Part shown: positions 8,561-18,329 of the stretch, piece by piece
Position numbering within the stretch: position 1 is the stretch's first letter
Layout of the letters: each line of letters opens with the position of its first letter
Program-made: the position numbers and the translations under genes
Assembly: GCA_965227095.1 (NCBI GenBank)
Contig: CBDDFL010000001.1
Location: 310,001-374,000 of the forward strand
Length of the DNA stretch: 64,000 bases
Reading direction: 5' to 3'
DNA from: JANQMY01 sp965227095
Lineage (GTDB): Bacteria > Pseudomonadota > Alphaproteobacteria > JANQMY01
Notes under the pieces: model-generated
What the model was told of the DNA's origin: nothing
The model's input: the letters and a program-made list of their open reading frames with translations, nothing else
Database searches by the model: none

Positions 8561-9769
8561 TTAGCTTTTGGGCAGGCCCAAAACGTGTTCGCCGATAATG
8601 TTGTGTTGGATTTGGCTGGTACCGCCCCCGATCGTTGCGGAAAACGCGTTGAGATAACTGCGCTGCCATATGCCTTGGTCGTGGGCATCGGGCTCATCCA
8701 CATAATAAGCGGCCTTGGTGCCTTGCATGCTGAGCGCGAATTGATTGAGTTCCCGGAAAAATTCAGAGGACACTAATTTCGACATCAACGGCAAGGACAT
8801 TGGCTTTTCTTGCGTGAGCGGCTTGATGCGGCTGCGCTTGCCGTTCAGGTCCATACTGCGGGCTTCGATCATGAACTGGACCAATTCATCGCGGATTAGT
8901 GGGTCTTCGATCGCAGGCTTGCCACCTCGCTGCGCATCCCGCGCAAGCTCGAAAATCGCGCCCACATCCGGCATAACCATGACATAACCACCGGCCTGGC
9001 CCCCGCGGGCCCCCCGTTCATATTCCAGGGTGCGCATGGCAATGAGCCACCCTTGTCCTTGTTCGCCCATTAAGCAATCCGCCGGAATGCGCGCATCCGT
9101 AAAGAAGGTCTGCGTAAAGCCGTATTCCCCGGTCAACTTCTTAATCGGCACCGTTTCAATGCCGGGCACATCCATGGGCGACAAAAAGAAGCTCAATCCT
9201 TTGTACTTGCTTTCCGCATCCGGATTTGTCCGTGCCAGGAGGATCATATATTTGGCGTAATTGCCTTGGGTCGTCCAAATCTTGCTGCCATTGAGCACCC
9301 ACTCGTCCCCGTCGCGCTCTGCCTTGAGCTGCGCATTACCTAGGTCTGATCCGTTTTCAGGTTCCGAGAAGCCTTGGCACCAAATATCTTCTGCTGACAA
9401 GATACGCTTCACATAGCGTTCTTTTTCCGCATCGGTTCCCATGTCGAGAATGAGGGGGCCCGCCCAATTCAAGCCAATAGCATTGAGCATGATGGGACCG
9501 TTGTGCTTGCGCATTTCATCGGTCGCGATGTTCTGAAACGCTTGCGCGAGCCCGCGCCCGCCATATTCCGTGGGCCAAGCGGCGCCTAAATACCCCGCTT
9601 CCCACACTTTGTTTTGCCAGTCCCGCAAGAAATTGAATTGCTGATCTGTGCCGACCTCCATGAAGGTGAGCGGCAACATAAAGTCCGGCTGCGCCGGTGT
9701 ATTTTCCTCGAACCACGCAGATGCCTCGGCGCGGTAGTCCTTCAATTCCTGTTCGCTCGGTTTTGTCAT
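8561..9769 (-). CDS. Acyl-CoA dehydrogenase
   Basis: A 402-residue flavoenzyme. GAAWPTEYGGRGL, the FAD-contacting GFSEPENGSDLGNAQ block, VLNGSKIWTT and the C-terminal TIGGGTSQIQHNIIGEHVLG identify it. The ATG at 9769 is chosen over longer frames because AGGATGG precedes it and the family starts here (MTKPSEQEL). It is the first gene of a two-gene unit with the acyl-CoA dehydrogenase at 7421; a mixed alpha2beta2 enzyme is a reasonable inference. The promoter region contains none of the three palindromes found elsewhere in the window. Confidence 0.9.
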   Translation of the reverse strand: MTKPSEQELKDYRAEASAWFEENTPAQPDFMLPLTFMEVGTDQQFNFLRDWQNKVWEAGYLGAAWPTEYGGRGLAQAFQNIATDEMRKHNGPIMLNAIGLNWAGPLILDMGTDAEKERYVKRILSAEDIWCQGFSEPENGSDLGNAQLKAERDGDEWVLNGSKIWTTQGNYAKYMILLARTNPDAESKYKGLSFFLSPMDVPGIETVPIKKLTGEYGFTQTFFTDARIPADCLMGEQGQGWLIAMRTLEYERGARGGQAGGYVMVMPDVGAIFELARDAQRGGKPAIEDPLIRDELVQFMIEARSMDLNGKRSRIKPLTQEKPMSLPLMSKLVSSEFFRELNQFALSMQGTKAAYYVDEPDAHDQGIWQRSYLNAFSATIGGGTSQIQHNIIGEHVLGLPKS

Positions 9770-9978
9770 CGATCCATCCTGACAAGCGGCCAAAACTCTT
9801 GTTCGCCTTCTGTTGAAAACGGGCTGATGGGCAATGTCAAGACGGCTGAAAATCACCCAACGTAACCCTGCGTCGAACCTCAAGGCCGTTTTGGCAAGCA
9901 GCTCATTTTGGCGCAAATCTTCAATACCAAAGACTGAAGACCGACCATGTTTGGCTCACATTGAATGTGGAGAGCCCC

Positions 9979-10440
9979 ATGGAACTTCAGGTAAACGGCG
10001 AAACGCGCCTAATCGACGACGACTGGCAGGAAGACTCGCTTTTGTTCGTGCTGCGCGAACATTTGGGACTGGTTGGTCCCAAGTTTGGGTGTGGAGTCGG
10101 GTTATGTGGCGCCTGTACGGTGATCGTGGATGGCCAACCGGAAAGAAGTTGCATCACCTCGCCCCAAGATGTGGTGGGCGCCACCATCACAACCATCGAA
10201 GGCCTGGCGAATGAGGCCGGCGAGCTGCATCCTGTACAAAAAGCATGGCTTGAGGCCTCTGTACCCCAATGCGGCTTTTGCCAGGCCGGACAAATCATGT
10301 CCGCCGTTGCGCTGCTTAACAGAACCCCAACCCCAACAGACGCGGACATTGACGACGCCCTGTCTGACAATCTGTGCCGCTGCGGAACCTATCAGCGGAT
10401 CCGCGACGCCATCAAAATGGCAAGTGGGACAGACCAATGA
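9979..10440 (+). CDS. (2Fe-2S) subunit, isoquinoline 1-oxidoreductase alpha type
   Basis: Small subunit (153 residues) of a molybdenum hydroxylase. The N-terminal plant-type [2Fe-2S] site is CGVGLCGACTV plus a distal Cys; the C-terminal cluster is formed by CGFCQAGQ and CRCGTYQRI. It passes electrons from the Mo centre to an acceptor. The ATG at 9979 is used because GGAGAG is just upstream; a TTG lies at 9961. Its stop overlaps the start of the large subunit (ATGA), showing translational coupling. Confidence 0.92.
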   Translation: MELQVNGETRLIDDDWQEDSLLFVLREHLGLVGPKFGCGVGLCGACTVIVDGQPERSCITSPQDVVGATITTIEGLANEAGELHPVQKAWLEASVPQCGFCQAGQIMSAVALLNRTPTPTDADIDDALSDNLCRCGTYQRIRDAIKMASGTDQ

Positions 10441-12512
10441 GACGGCGCACTTTTCTAGCCGGTGGCTTGGCTACAGGTCTGACGGTTGCGTTCACAGCCT
10501 GTTCGCGCATTCCAGTGTTTCCCAAACGCCCGGAACCGACAGTCGACACCGCCACTGGGTGGATTTCATTTCGCGAGAGCCGATATCAGTTAATCATGCC
10601 ACGGATTGAAATTGGTCAGAACGTCACCACGGCGCTTAAACAAATCGCTTGCGACGAACTCGACATCCCGTGGGATGCCCTGACGGTTCTGTCACAGAAC
10701 ACCGCCGATATTGATCGCGTTAAATCGACCGTGGGGAGTGAATCTATCAAAGACTTTGCGGAACCTCTGGCGCAAGCCTGCGCGAGTTTGAGACTTGCCG
10801 TGGAGGCGGGGCAAACCGACGGGCCGGTGACCGCGACGAAAAGGCCCATCGAAAATCTCCGCAGCTTGTCAAAACGCGGACACTTTGTCGGGCAAAAGAT
10901 CCCCCTGCAAGATGGAGACCGCATTGTAACCGGCGCCCCTCTTTACGCAGCGGATGTGCGTCGGCCCAACATGATTTTTGGTCGTGTCCTGCGCGCCCCT
11001 GTATCTGCGGAACTTGGCTCAAAGCCAGTGGCCTGGAATGACGCTCGTGCCCGACGCGTAAAAGGGTTTGTGGGGATCGTGGCTGACGCCAAACTTAAAC
11101 TGGGGTCAAGCATCGGCCTCGGCATTTTGGCAAAAACACCTGCAGCCCTTGATCGCATTTCAGAAGCTCTTAACGTTCAATGGGAAATCGAGGGGGCGTT
11201 CGAACGCGACGATGTGGATGATACCATTGACATTGATGCGCGACTGGCGACTGGGTCGTTGGACCACACAATCAAAAACAACATAGAGGCCGAGCCTTCG
11301 GAATGGGACGTGGATGTGCGCATTGACATTCCACTTGCCGCCCATGGCTCTATCGAACCCCGATGCGCGGTGGCGGACCTCATGGACACCGGCCAAATGC
11401 ATGTTTGGACCGGCGTTCAGGACCTATTCTTCCAACGCGATTCCGTTGCCAAAGAGCTGGGCTTGCCTACGGAAGATGTCGTTGTTTTCGGCCAGAGAGT
11501 GGGGGGTGCTTTCGGCGGAAAAATGATTTGTACGGTGGAATTGGAAGCAGCCTTATTGGCCCGCGCCGCCGAATGCCCGGTCAAAGTGCAATGGACCCGA
11601 GAACAAGAATATCAGTTGGGGTTTCATCGCCCACCTTCAAGCCATCGCATCCGTGCAAAGCTGCAAGAGAACAAGATCGACACGTGGTGGCATGGGTTCG
11701 CCAGCAGCCACATCTTGTTTACCAACGCAGCAATGCCGCGCTGGTTGCAACAGATCACAGATTTTGTCGGCGATCCTGGTGTGGCGCGCGGAGCCGACCA
11801 CGATTACCGGATTCCCACGCAACGGATCGAATTCGATCTGCATCGCCTCCCCGTCTTCACCGGAGCATGGCGGGGTCTTGGGGCGGGTCCAAACATGCTG
11901 GCGATTGAATCCGCGATTGATGAATGCGCGGTACATGCCGGCGTCGACCCTCTGGACTTTCGGTTGTCGCATATTGATGATCGAAAGCTTAGGCGGGTTT
12001 TTGAGACCGTTGCCACTTCTGCCGATTGGAAAATTGCACCACAAGTGCGCGACGGATACCGCATTGGGACAGGAATCGCTGGCGGCATTTACAAGAAAAG
12101 CAGCTACGCGGCTGTCTGCGCCGAGGTCCGCGTGTCACCAAACGGCATCGTTTCAATTCAAAAACTTTGGTGCGCGCACGACTGTGGGCTTATCATCAAT
12201 CCCGATCAAGTACGGGCCCAATGCGAGGGCAATCTTGTCTGGGGAATTGGAATGGTGTTGAGCGATCATTTATCGGTGGCCGCATCCCGCGTCGCCGCCC
12301 AAACATTTGCAGACGCCCCGATCCCACGGATGACGGATGTGCCATCGATGCATATAGATCTGATTGACGGCAACCACCCCCCAACCGGTGCCGGCGAGAC
12401 CGTCATCGTGGCGGCGGCAGGCGCCATTGCCAATGCCATACGGAATGCCACAGGCATTCGTCCAACACATTTTCCCGTTAAACCAGAGGAGTTGGCGCAA
12501 TCGAAAAGCTAA
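10437..12512 (+). CDS. Molybdopterin-binding subunit, isoquinoline 1-oxidoreductase beta type
   Basis: Large subunit (691 residues) of a xanthine-dehydrogenase-family hydroxylase. The N-terminus MRRRTFLAGG is a twin-arginine signal and is followed by AFTAC, a possible lipobox, so the enzyme is probably exported and may be membrane anchored. FGQRVGGAFGGKM is the MoCo-binding region and GAWRGLGAGPN another conserved block; TGAGETVIVAAAGAIANA near the end holds the active-site glutamate motif (GAGE). It is somewhat shorter than characterised IorB proteins (roughly 780). It is coupled to the [2Fe-2S] subunit and followed 20 bases later by an AraC regulator. Confidence 0.9.
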   Translation: MRRRTFLAGGLATGLTVAFTACSRIPVFPKRPEPTVDTATGWISFRESRYQLIMPRIEIGQNVTTALKQIACDELDIPWDALTVLSQNTADIDRVKSTVGSESIKDFAEPLAQACASLRLAVEAGQTDGPVTATKRPIENLRSLSKRGHFVGQKIPLQDGDRIVTGAPLYAADVRRPNMIFGRVLRAPVSAELGSKPVAWNDARARRVKGFVGIVADAKLKLGSSIGLGILAKTPAALDRISEALNVQWEIEGAFERDDVDDTIDIDARLATGSLDHTIKNNIEAEPSEWDVDVRIDIPLAAHGSIEPRCAVADLMDTGQMHVWTGVQDLFFQRDSVAKELGLPTEDVVVFGQRVGGAFGGKMICTVELEAALLARAAECPVKVQWTREQEYQLGFHRPPSSHRIRAKLQENKIDTWWHGFASSHILFTNAAMPRWLQQITDFVGDPGVARGADHDYRIPTQRIEFDLHRLPVFTGAWRGLGAGPNMLAIESAIDECAVHAGVDPLDFRLSHIDDRKLRRVFETVATSADWKIAPQVRDGYRIGTGIAGGIYKKSSYAAVCAEVRVSPNGIVSIQKLWCAHDCGLIINPDQVRAQCEGNLVWGIGMVLSDHLSVAASRVAAQTFADAPIPRMTDVPSMHIDLIDGNHPPTGAGETVIVAAAGAIANAIRNATGIRPTHFPVKPEELAQSKS

Positions 12513-12532
12513 CGGACTTTTCATCGGCTGCC

Positions 12533-13423
12533 ATGTTGCGGCTTATCCGGCTGGGGCTCAAAAGACAGGGCCTGCCAGTGCCGTCCTTTGCGGCACCAAA
12601 GTCGGCCCATATTCCGTTGTCGGACAAACGAAGCCTGATCCACCACCTTCTTGGAGAACACGGCGCCACGACGTTGCTGAAACTTGGTGAGGCCGTCAAA
12701 GACGCACCAGACGAGCCGATGGTCACGGCCTTGATGTTCGCGACAGATCCGTTCGATCTCATCACCCGGTGGCAACGCCTTGAGAAATTTGTTCATTCTA
12801 AGCATCGCACGCGCATCGTTTCGCACACTGGCGCCGAGCTGGTCTTACAACATTATGCGCATCGCGGATCAATTGCTCCGTGGCCAGAGGAAGACTTTCT
12901 CGTTTTCGGGTTGTTGATCGCACTGATCGAAAAGAACGGGGCGCAAGACGTGCGCGCGCGGGTGCACGGCACCTCTCGCTGGCACCGTGAAAAACAGCAC
13001 TGGCGCGACCTGCCCATGCGAGATGACGTCTCCACCTGGCAAATCCAATGGCAGTCCCAACATCACAAACCGCCCCCGGAGGCGGACTGCGGTCCCATCT
13101 CAGATTGGCTGGAAACGGCCCGCCACAGGATGGAGCAGGACCCCGGCCGGTCGTGGACGCTGGACCTGTTGGCCAACGATCTCAACACCTCGCGCCGAAC
13201 GCTTCAACGAAGGCTGCGACAGGAGAACAGCGGCTTTACCTCCCTCTTGTTGGAGGTACGCTCCGCTGCCGCCGCTCAATTGCTGGGCAAGACGACCCAA
13301 TCACCCGCCGAAATCGGGTATGCCTGCGGATTTTCGGATCAGGCCCATTTCACCCGCGAGTTTAAGCGCTTTACCGCGATCACCCCTTTGGTCTTCCGCG
13401 AGCAGTTCACAACACAATCATAA
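12533..13423 (+). CDS. AraC-family transcriptional regulator
   Basis: A 296-residue protein of the Arabinose_bd-domain AraC group. The C-terminal 100 residues carry two helix-turn-helix units: WTLDLLANDLNTSRRTLQRR and SPAEIGYACGFSDQAHFTRE, with the family's FKRFTAITPLVFRE end. The N-terminal sensor domain is divergent. It lies 20 bases after the molybdenum hydroxylase large subunit on the same strand, so it probably controls iorAB-like expression in response to the substrate. Confidence 0.88.
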   Translation: MLRLIRLGLKRQGLPVPSFAAPKSAHIPLSDKRSLIHHLLGEHGATTLLKLGEAVKDAPDEPMVTALMFATDPFDLITRWQRLEKFVHSKHRTRIVSHTGAELVLQHYAHRGSIAPWPEEDFLVFGLLIALIEKNGAQDVRARVHGTSRWHREKQHWRDLPMRDDVSTWQIQWQSQHHKPPPEADCGPISDWLETARHRMEQDPGRSWTLDLLANDLNTSRRTLQRRLRQENSGFTSLLLEVRSAAAAQLLGKTTQSPAEIGYACGFSDQAHFTREFKRFTAITPLVFREQFTTQS

Positions 13424-13598
13424 ACAACGGTCATCCGCGCGCTGCCATCCACCGCCTGTGTCGGGGATTATCGGCGCAATGGGCGGAAATGCACTTTGCA
13501 CATAGCGTTAAAATGAGTCATGACTGAGCCCCCTAAACAGTGCGGTCACCGAAGTTGATTGATCACTATCCACAACAAAAATGAGGGCTCGAGGCACC

Positions 13599-15704
13599 AT
13601 GAAAGGCACAGTGCATTACGAAAAACGCGGCAATATCGCGTTGTTGACGGTGGACAACCCACCGGTAAATCCGCTTTCTGGCGGTGTTCGCCAGGGCATG
13701 ACAGACGGCATTAATCAAGCACTTGCCGATGATGAAGTCCAAGCCATTGTTATGACTGGCCAAGGCCGTGCGTTTATCGCTGGCGCTGATATTTCGGAAT
13801 TTGGCAAAGCGCCTCAAGGCCCTAGCCTGTTTGATTGCCTGAACACGATGGACAACAGTTCGAAACCGATCGTCGCCGCCATCAACGGGACAGCGTTCGG
13901 CGGCGGTTTAGAAGTAGCGTTATGCTGCCATTATCGCGTCATCGCCCCCACCGCACCCGTTGGCCTTCCCGAAGTGAAGCTTGGCCTCTTGCCGGGCGCA
14001 GGCGGCACCCAACGTTTGCCCCGCTTGATCGGTGCGGAAAAAGCCCTTCAGTTCATTGTGTCGGGCGATCCCATTCCCGGCCCCGCGGCGGTCGAAATGG
14101 GAATTGCGGATGAACTGACCCAAGGCGATGTGGTTGAGGATGCCATTGCCTTTGCGCAAAAGGTTGTCGCGGATGGTGGTAAAGTTCGCCGCATTCGCGA
14201 CGAGGATGACAAGCTGGCGGCAGACAAAGGAAACTCTGCTGTTTTCGACGAAGCGCGCAAAAACGCAGCGCGACGCATGCGGGGCCGGTTTGCCCCGGAA
14301 AAAATCATCCAATGCGTAGAAGCCGCCGTGAACTTAGGCGACTTCGATGCGGGCATGAAATTCGAACGCGAAGCTTTTACGGAATGTTTGAACCACCCGC
14401 AGCGGGCCGCCCTTATCCATAATTTCTTCTCCGAACGAGAAGTGGCCAAGATTCCCGATGTGCCCAAGGACACACCAACCCTGCCCATCGAAAGCGCCGG
14501 TGTCATCGGCTGTGGCACCATGGGGGGCGGCATTTCCATGTGCTTCTTGAATGTCGGCATTCCCGTCACTGTTCTGGAGATGGACCAAGAAGCCCTGGAT
14601 CGTGGCATTGGGGTCATCAAGAAGAACTATGACATCCAAGTAAAACGGGGGCGGATGACCGAAGACGATGTGGCGAAGCGCATGTCTCTGCTTACCGGCA
14701 CCACCGACTTCAACGATTTCGCGAATGCGGACGTGGTGATCGAAGCGATCTACGAAAATATGGACGTCAAGAAAGAAACCTTCGCGAAACTGGACGGTGT
14801 CGCCAAACAGGGCGCCATCTTGGCCAGCAACACGTCCGCCTTGGATATCGACCAAATCGCAGCCGCAACCAGCCGGCCGGAATCGGTCATCGGGCTTCAC
14901 TTCTTCAGCCCCGCAAATGTGATGCGTCTGTTGGAAGTGGTGCGCGGTGCCAAGACGTCTAAAGAAATTATCGCAACCTCGATGAAGCTTGGGAAAACAC
15001 TCAAGAAAGTCGCGGTATTGTCCGGCAATGCGCCCGGCTTCATCGGCAACCGCATGCTGGGGCGCTACACGCGCCAGGCGGGCGAGATGATCCTGCAAGG
15101 CGCAACGCCCTACCAGGTGGACAGTGTCATTCAGAAGTTCGGCATGCCCATGGGACCGTTCCAAATGAATGACCTTGTCGGTCTGGATTTGGGGTGGCGT
15201 GCCCGCAAACTGGCCGGCATGAAACCGGAAGACGTGCCCATCACGGCGCGCGTTGCGGACAAGCTGTGCGAAATGGACCGGTACGGACAAAAGAACGGCC
15301 GCGGCTTTTACATCTACCCGGAAGGCAGCCGCGCCGGCCAAGCCGACCCGGAAGTCATCGAGATTGTGGAAGCCACCTCCAAAGAACTCGGCATCGAGCG
15401 GCGCGAGATTAGCGATGAAGAAGTGCTCAATCGCTGCATGTTTGCGCTGATCAATGAAGGATGTCAGATCTTGGATGATGGTATTGCCATTCGGCCTTGC
15501 GACATTGATATCGTCTACATCAATGGCTATGGCTACCCTCAAGTGACGGGCGGCCCCATGTTCTGGGCCGACCAACAGGGCCTCGACAAGGTGCTGGACG
15601 GCGTGAAGAAATTCCACGCTGAATATGGTGAGCCGTGGGAACCGGCACCCTTGTTGGAAAAGCTAGTGAAAGAAGGTAAAAACTTCGCGAGCTTGCAAGG
15701 TTAA
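13599..15704 (+). CDS. Fused enoyl-CoA hydratase / 3-hydroxyacyl-CoA dehydrogenase
   Basis: Bifunctional beta-oxidation enzyme of 701 residues (FadB/FadJ-like). The N-terminal crotonase domain (about 1-190) shows GRAFIAGADISEFG, FGGGLEVALCC and GLLPGAGGTQRLPRL. The NAD domain begins near residue 300 with VIGCGTMGGGISMCFL, and IGLHFFSPANVM contains the catalytic histidine. The two C-terminal dehydrogenase repeats follow (FIGNRMLGRY, INGYGYP). The ATG at 13599 with GAGG upstream is preferred to an ATG at 13581 lacking a Shine-Dalgarno. No thiolase is adjacent. A terminator follows. Confidence 0.94.
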   Translation: MKGTVHYEKRGNIALLTVDNPPVNPLSGGVRQGMTDGINQALADDEVQAIVMTGQGRAFIAGADISEFGKAPQGPSLFDCLNTMDNSSKPIVAAINGTAFGGGLEVALCCHYRVIAPTAPVGLPEVKLGLLPGAGGTQRLPRLIGAEKALQFIVSGDPIPGPAAVEMGIADELTQGDVVEDAIAFAQKVVADGGKVRRIRDEDDKLAADKGNSAVFDEARKNAARRMRGRFAPEKIIQCVEAAVNLGDFDAGMKFEREAFTECLNHPQRAALIHNFFSEREVAKIPDVPKDTPTLPIESAGVIGCGTMGGGISMCFLNVGIPVTVLEMDQEALDRGIGVIKKNYDIQVKRGRMTEDDVAKRMSLLTGTTDFNDFANADVVIEAIYENMDVKKETFAKLDGVAKQGAILASNTSALDIDQIAAATSRPESVIGLHFFSPANVMRLLEVVRGAKTSKEIIATSMKLGKTLKKVAVLSGNAPGFIGNRMLGRYTRQAGEMILQGATPYQVDSVIQKFGMPMGPFQMNDLVGLDLGWRARKLAGMKPEDVPITARVADKLCEMDRYGQKNGRGFYIYPEGSRAGQADPEVIEIVEATSKELGIERREISDEEVLNRCMFALINEGCQILDDGIAIRPCDIDIVYINGYGYPQVTGGPMFWADQQGLDKVLDGVKKFHAEYGEPWEPAPLLEKLVKEGKNFASLQG

Positions 15705-15738
15705 TCCGTAGCAAGACGTTCTAGGTTCCAAAATATCA

Positions 15739-15766
15739 GGCGGCATCACACGGTGCCGCCTTTTAT
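15739..15766 (+). terminator. Terminator between convergent genes
   Basis: GGCGGCA (15739-15745) pairs with TGCCGCC (15754-15760), followed by TTTTAT. It ends transcription of the fused beta-oxidation gene and abuts the stop of the convergent DUF3422 gene. Confidence 0.75.
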
Positions 15767-17121
15767 CTATCAGCCGCCTCTTCCAGTCCATTCTCGGCGC
15801 GGTCGCGTCGTTGAAACATTAACTGAAGGGGTACAGATTCTGATTTCTTTTCAACCGACCGCCGAATTCGCCACACGCCGAAAGCGGCAACTGCAAAGAC
15901 GACCGGTGCTAAAACACCTTTCGCTATTGTGACATCGAAGGGCAAACCGGCTTTGTGAAGCGCCGCGAGAATGTAGCCGAAGACACCCACCACATAATAT
16001 GTGATTGCCGCAACCGAAATCCCTTCGACCGTTTGCTGCAACCGCATCTGCAGATCCGCCCGGTGGTTCATCGTTTCCAGCAAGGTCTGGTTCTGATGTT
16101 CCAAAGACATGTTGACGCGCGTCGACAACAGCTGGGCTGCACGGTCAACCCGTTCAGACAAAGCGTGCTGCCGCTTGGCAATAGATGTGCACGTGCTGAT
16201 GGCGGGCGCCAGACGGCGTTGCGTAAACTCTCCGAATGTTTGAAGGCCCTTAACACGTTCCTCGCGCAACTCGCCAATGCGTCGTTGTACGAGCGCGTAA
16301 TAGGCATCCGCCGCGCTGAAACGAAACTGGCTTTCCGCGTAGCTGTGTTCGATTGCCGATTGTAAGCTTGTTAGCCGGTTCAGAAGGTCCGGCTCGTCGG
16401 CAACCGACGCATCCCGCATAACCGACGTCACTTCGGACAGATCACTTTCCCAAGCCGATGCCTTTTCACTCAGCCTTTGCGCAAGAGGTAAGGCCAACAT
16501 CGCTATCGTGCGATAGGTTTCGATTTCCAGCAATCGTTGGACAACACGCCCGGCGTGCCATGCAGACATAGTCCGGTTCTGGATAAGATATCGGCTGAAA
16601 CCGTCTTTGTGGATACGAAAATCAGCAAAAGCGATCGCAGCGCCACCTGTTATTTCCGACCCGACGATCGCGTTTCCGCTGAAGAAACGATCCGAAATGT
16701 CGGCATGCTCCCCCAAGGGATAGGTATCCCGCAATAGAACCGCATTGATTGCCGCAATCGTTTCCCCCGGCAGAGACGCAACCCAATCTTCAGGAGCGGC
16801 GTCGATCGCCCGGCTTTCGAAGGGGTCTTCGGCACCGTTCTTTGTGATGAATGTGTACCGGGTAAATTCAGTGTGCCGTTCCCAAACCAATCGAAAGTTG
16901 CTCAGTTCCACGCTGTAGTGTTTGGCGCCTTGTCCGGGCGGTGTGGCCCCGTAACGGCGCGTCAGGTCTTCAATGACAGAACGATCATTTTCACAATAAG
17001 GCCAAGGGGTTAGGAGCGCCAAACACGTAATGTTAGACGTCGCCTCAAGCGGCTCCGGCGGGCGCGCGTGCACCTCATTGCTTAGATCGAAACGCAGACT
17101 GTGGTTCTTTGGAAACGCCAT
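15763..17121 (-). CDS. DUF3422 family membrane protein
   Basis: A 452-residue protein matching DUF3422 by its N-terminus (NEVHARPPEPLEAT), its length and its C-terminal pair of membrane segments (AITYYVVGVFGYILAALHKA and VLAPVVFAVAAFGVW). The central part (about 220-360) is predicted helical with coiled-coil character. No biochemical function is established. The C-terminus ends in charged residues on the cytoplasmic side. It stands alone between a convergent beta-oxidation gene and the second nitronate monooxygenase. Confidence 0.88.
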   Translation of the reverse strand: MAFPKNHSLRFDLSNEVHARPPEPLEATSNITCLALLTPWPYCENDRSVIEDLTRRYGATPPGQGAKHYSVELSNFRLVWERHTEFTRYTFITKNGAEDPFESRAIDAAPEDWVASLPGETIAAINAVLLRDTYPLGEHADISDRFFSGNAIVGSEITGGAAIAFADFRIHKDGFSRYLIQNRTMSAWHAGRVVQRLLEIETYRTIAMLALPLAQRLSEKASAWESDLSEVTSVMRDASVADEPDLLNRLTSLQSAIEHSYAESQFRFSAADAYYALVQRRIGELREERVKGLQTFGEFTQRRLAPAISTCTSIAKRQHALSERVDRAAQLLSTRVNMSLEHQNQTLLETMNHRADLQMRLQQTVEGISVAAITYYVVGVFGYILAALHKAGLPFDVTIAKGVLAPVVFAVAAFGVWRIRRSVEKKSESVPLQLMFQRRDRAENGLEEAADR

Positions 17122-17287
17122 GCCCTCTCATGAACGATTTGATGTTTTCCATCAAGCCCCCAGAAAATCTTTTCTGTCGGACATAGGGCCGCGCCGCCGT
17201 CCGCATTAACCAAAAAAGAAGGCAGAACGCCGTTATTAGCTTACCAAAAGAGGCCGGATTTCATCTCTATACAGATAGTATTGATTT

Positions 17288-18226
17288 TTAGACAGCAATT
17301 CTGTCTTTAGCTTCGTTATACTCGCGAACTAAGCGCGCAACCAAATCAGCGGCGGGGACGATTTCTGTCACGGCGCCAATCCCTTGCCCGCACCCCCAAA
17401 TATCTTTCCACGCTTTCGCGCTCGTGTTGCCGCCGCTGCCAAAGTTCATTTTGGACGGGTCACTTTCCGGGAGATTGTCAGGGTCCAACCCGGCAGCTTC
17501 AATAGATGGCCGGAGGTAGTTGCCATGAACGCCTGTAAAAAGATTGGAATAAACGATGTCGCCAGCGGCCGAATTCACAATCATTTCTTTATACCGAATA
17601 TCTGCTCGCGCCTCTGTCGTGGCAATGAACGCAGATCCAATGTAAGCAAGATCGGCCCCCATGGCTTGGGCCGCCAATACCGCACCACCATTCGCGATTG
17701 AGCCGGACAGAGCAATCGGACCATCGAACCATTGACGCAGTTCTTGGACGAAGGCAAACGGTGATAACGACCCAGCATGTCCACCTGCGCCGGCGGCGAC
17801 CGGGATAAGACCATCGGCCCCCTTTTCGATCGCTTTCTTCGCAAAAAAATCATTGATCACGTCGTGGAGCACAATACCCCCATAACTGTGGATCGCGTCG
17901 TTGACATCTTCACGCGCGCCGAGGGACGTGATGATGATGGGGACTTTGTATTTCACACACAGGTCCAGGTCTTCCATCAAGCGGTCATTTGATTTGTGGA
18001 CGATGAGGTTCACCGCATAGGGCGCATCTTCTTCCGTCAGTTCGTCATTGAGACGGATGAGCCATTCATCGAACTGTGGCAACGGCCGCGCGTTGAGGCT
18101 GGGGAAAGATCCGACCACGCCGGCTTTACATTGAGCGATCACAAGATCAGGGTTCGAAATGATGAAAAGGGGCGACGCAATCGCTGGGATCGACAAGCGA
18201 CCTTTCAAAATGTCTGGCATGCTCAT
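17288..18226 (-). CDS. Nitronate monooxygenase family protein
   Basis: FMN TIM-barrel enzyme of 312 residues. AAGAGGHAGSLSPFAFVQEL holds the conserved catalytic-site histidine, and the flavin-phosphate loops are SGSIANGGAV and GADLAYIGSAF. It is only a distant paralogue of the enzyme encoded at 5768 and belongs to the NPD-like subgroup often seen in fatty-acid and steroid catabolic loci. It is monocistronic. Its promoter carries a palindrome at 18299 that closely resembles the one at 6867, so the HxlR protein may control both. Confidence 0.86.
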   Translation of the reverse strand: MSMPDILKGRLSIPAIASPLFIISNPDLVIAQCKAGVVGSFPSLNARPLPQFDEWLIRLNDELTEEDAPYAVNLIVHKSNDRLMEDLDLCVKYKVPIIITSLGAREDVNDAIHSYGGIVLHDVINDFFAKKAIEKGADGLIPVAAGAGGHAGSLSPFAFVQELRQWFDGPIALSGSIANGGAVLAAQAMGADLAYIGSAFIATTEARADIRYKEMIVNSAAGDIVYSNLFTGVHGNYLRPSIEAAGLDPDNLPESDPSKMNFGSGGNTSAKAWKDIWGCGQGIGAVTEIVPAADLVARLVREYNEAKDRIAV

Positions 18227-18298
18227 AGGGTGATATCCTCAATCTGGATTTGCGACTTAAAACTTGCCGGGGCCGCGACACGTCCGTCGGCCCAACGA

Positions 18299-18329
18299 TA
18301 TAGTCGGTATCAATTCTGAACCTACTATA
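18299..18329. promoter_or_regulatory. Palindromic operator before the second nitronate monooxygenase gene
   Basis: TATAGTCGGT (18299-18308), 11-base spacer ATCAATTCTGA, ACCTACTATA (18320-18329): 9 of 10 arm positions pair. Spacer and inner arm bases match the site at 6867 (ATCAAT-N-CTG in both). It lies 73 bases upstream of the start codon at 18226. Confidence 0.6.

Noticed and set aside
14334..15617. 427-codon frame on the minus strand
   Set aside because: Antisense to the fused beta-oxidation gene; no family features.
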